A DNA stretch of 15,765 bases from JAQBGV01 sp032128395. Lineage in GTDB: Bacteria > Planctomycetota > UBA8108 > UBA1146. The translations under genes were made by a program, and so were the position numbers. Shown piece after piece: positions 14,783-15,765 of the stretch; positions within the stretch are counted from its first letter, which is position 1, and each line of letters begins with the position of its first letter. The DNA is taken from contig JAQBGV010000202.1 in the NCBI GenBank assembly GCA_032128395.1, positions 1 to 15,765 of the forward strand. Direction: 5' to 3'. The notes below the pieces were generated by a model that saw nothing but the letters and a program-made list of their open reading frames with translations, was not told where the DNA came from and searched no databases.

Positions 14783-14855
14783 CACCGGACTGCTAGACTC
14801 CCCCCCTTGTCCCCCTCGACGGGGGATGGCGAGATCGAGTCCGGGGGCCATCACG

Positions 14856-15560
14856 ATGCAATGGACCGTTCGCGAGGCTGCAGAGCTCCTCCAGGTGACC
14901 GAAGAGATCGTGCACCGCTGGATCCGACTGCGAGGCCTGCCGGCGGCGAAGTGCGGCGATCAGATCCGCGTGAACCAAGTGGAATTGGTGGAGTGGGCGC
15001 ACTGCCAGCAGATCCCGCTCCACGAGAGTCCGACGAATCCGACGAGTTCGACCCCTCGCGCACTCCCCTCCCTCCACGAGGCGCTCACCGCGGGGGGGAT
15101 TCACCGCCTTGTTCCGGGGGAGACGAAGCGTGAGGTCCTACGCGCCGCCGTCGAGCGGTTGCGCCTCCCGTCCGAGGTCGACCGCGGTCCACTCCTCGAG
15201 ACGCTCCTCGCCCGCGAGGATGAAGGCTCGACCGGTTTCGGAAACGGGATCGCGATCCCGCACGTCCGCAACCCTGTGGTTCTCTCGATCCGGAGACCTG
15301 TCGTGACCCTCTGTTTCCTGTCGAAGCCGGTCGAGTACCAGGCGATCGACGACGAGCCGGTGTTCGCGCTCTTCCTGCTCGTCAATCCGACCGTCCGGAT
15401 GCACCTGCACCTCCTGTCACGCCTCGCCTCCCTCCTGCGTTCTCCCTCCCTGCTCGAGAGACTCACAGCGCGCGCCCCGGATGAGGTGATCCTCGGGGAG
15501 ATCGCGTCGCTCGAGTCGAGCCTGGGCCCCGCCGGTACCCGAGGGGAAACGAGCGGATGA
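14856..15560 (+). CDS. HTH (excisionase-type) fused to PTS EIIA domain
   Basis: This is a probable transcription regulator or phosphorylation-responsive adaptor of 234 residues. ATG 14856 is chosen over ATG 14826 because the HTH then begins at once, as is usual, and because a G-rich stretch lies at a workable distance; neither start has a strong ribosome site. Residues 2-48 form an excisionase/MerR-like HTH (TVREAAELLQVTEEIVHRWI, then R-G-L-P-A). After a Ser/Pro/Thr linker, residues 71-222 form an EIIA domain of the fructose/nitrogen (PtsN-like) type. Its phospho-acceptor motif GNGIAIPHVR is intact, with His136, and HLHLLSRLASLL (183-194) is typical. No EI, HPr, EIIB or EIIC gene is in the window, so a regulatory rather than a transport role is likely. 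Its stop overlaps the next start (ATGA). Confidence 0.88.
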   Translation: MQWTVREAAELLQVTEEIVHRWIRLRGLPAAKCGDQIRVNQVELVEWAHCQQIPLHESPTNPTSSTPRALPSLHEALTAGGIHRLVPGETKREVLRAAVERLRLPSEVDRGPLLETLLAREDEGSTGFGNGIAIPHVRNPVVLSIRRPVVTLCFLSKPVEYQAIDDEPVFALFLLVNPTVRMHLHLLSRLASLLRSPSLLERLTARAPDEVILGEIASLESSLGPAGTRGETSG

Positions 15561-15765
15561 GCGCGACCCTTCTCCTCGTCGCGATCGCTCTCGTCTCGGC
15601 GAGTGGCGTGCCTGGACTCTGCCTCCCGCCTCGCTCCCGATCCGGCCCCGCACTCGCGTTCCTCTGCACCGGTGCCGCCTCGCTGCTCGGCGGGGCCGCG
15701 GCGGTCCTCGCTCTCGAGGGGAGGGGGTGGCGACTCCCTCCACCTGCCGTGGTCGCTCCCCGGTG
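15557..15765 (+). CDS. Membrane protein, 5' part only; possible HyfB/NuoL-like proton-conducting subunit
   Basis: The gene starts at ATG 15557, overlapping the HTH-EIIA stop by four bases, and runs off the window after 69 codons. Two hydrophobic stretches are visible (about residues 4-23 and 32-52) around a short Arg-rich loop, then a segment R-G-W-R-L-P-P-P. A short pair of helices followed by a proline-rich link resembles the N-terminus of hydrogenase-4 subunit B/NuoL-type proton-conducting subunits. The match is weak and the diagnostic core lies outside the window. What is certain is that it is a membrane protein translationally coupled to the EIIA regulator. Confidence 0.55.
   Translation, partial: MSATLLLVAIALVSASGVPGLCLPPRSRSGPALAFLCTGAASLLGGAAAVLALEGRGWRLPPPAVVAPR

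Noticed and set aside
14826..14855. Upstream ATG start for the HTH-EIIA protein
   Set aside because: G-rich sequence abuts this ATG with no spacing, and it adds ten residues before an HTH that normally starts at the N-terminus. It remains possible.

Overview
The window reads as chromosomal DNA from a GC-rich bacterium, most likely a member of the Planctomycetota. This is inferred from gene content, not from a marker gene. The clues are two secreted Big_5/FG-GAP proteins ending in a two-loop dockerin-like module with a Cys-rich tail, TPR lipoproteins, a TPR gene coupled to a CRTAC1 (FG-GAP + ASPIC/UnbV) gene, GTG starts, and gene-dense operons joined by 4-nt overlaps. I see no tRNA, rRNA, CRISPR array, transposase, integrase or phage gene.

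Left part (1-5306). A TPR lipoprotein gene on the minus strand (18-1946) faces away from a plus-strand pair across a 275-nt divergent spacer. The pair is an exported TPR protein (2222-3583) and, overlapping it by ATGA, a CRTAC1 family lipoprotein (3580-5306). The CRTAC1 frame is broken by an apparent one-base deletion near 3843. Restoring one base gives a continuous 575-residue lipoprotein.

Middle part (5376-10812, minus strand). This is a five-gene sugar operon transcribed right to left: an SDR oxidoreductase, an RbsB-like binding lipoprotein, an RbsA-like double ATPase, an RbsC-like permease and an exported aldose 1-epimerase (galM). The last four genes overlap stop-to-start (GTGA, GTGA, ATGA). 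The likely job is to set the anomeric form of an aldose outside the cytoplasm, import it, and oxidise or reduce it. The sugar itself cannot be read from sequence. A 36-nt dyad abuts the Shine-Dalgarno of the first gene and is the best candidate control site.

Right part (10813-14855). Two tandem paralogues (11051-12793 and 12841-14592, minus strand) encode secreted proteins of 580 and 583 residues. Each has a signal peptide, a Big_5 Ig-like domain, seven FG-GAP blades and a C-terminal module with two dockerin-type calcium loops. The pair is flanked by an exact 18-nt inverted repeat (10930-10947 and 14634-14651). The left flank also holds a cluster of strong hairpins.

Right end (14856-15765, plus strand). 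A fusion of an excisionase-type HTH and a PTS EIIA domain, with its phospho-histidine motif intact, overlaps by ATGA the start of a membrane protein that runs off the window. That protein may be a HyfB/NuoL-like proton-conducting subunit. A perfect 9-bp dyad followed by five T's lies in the HTH-EIIA leader.
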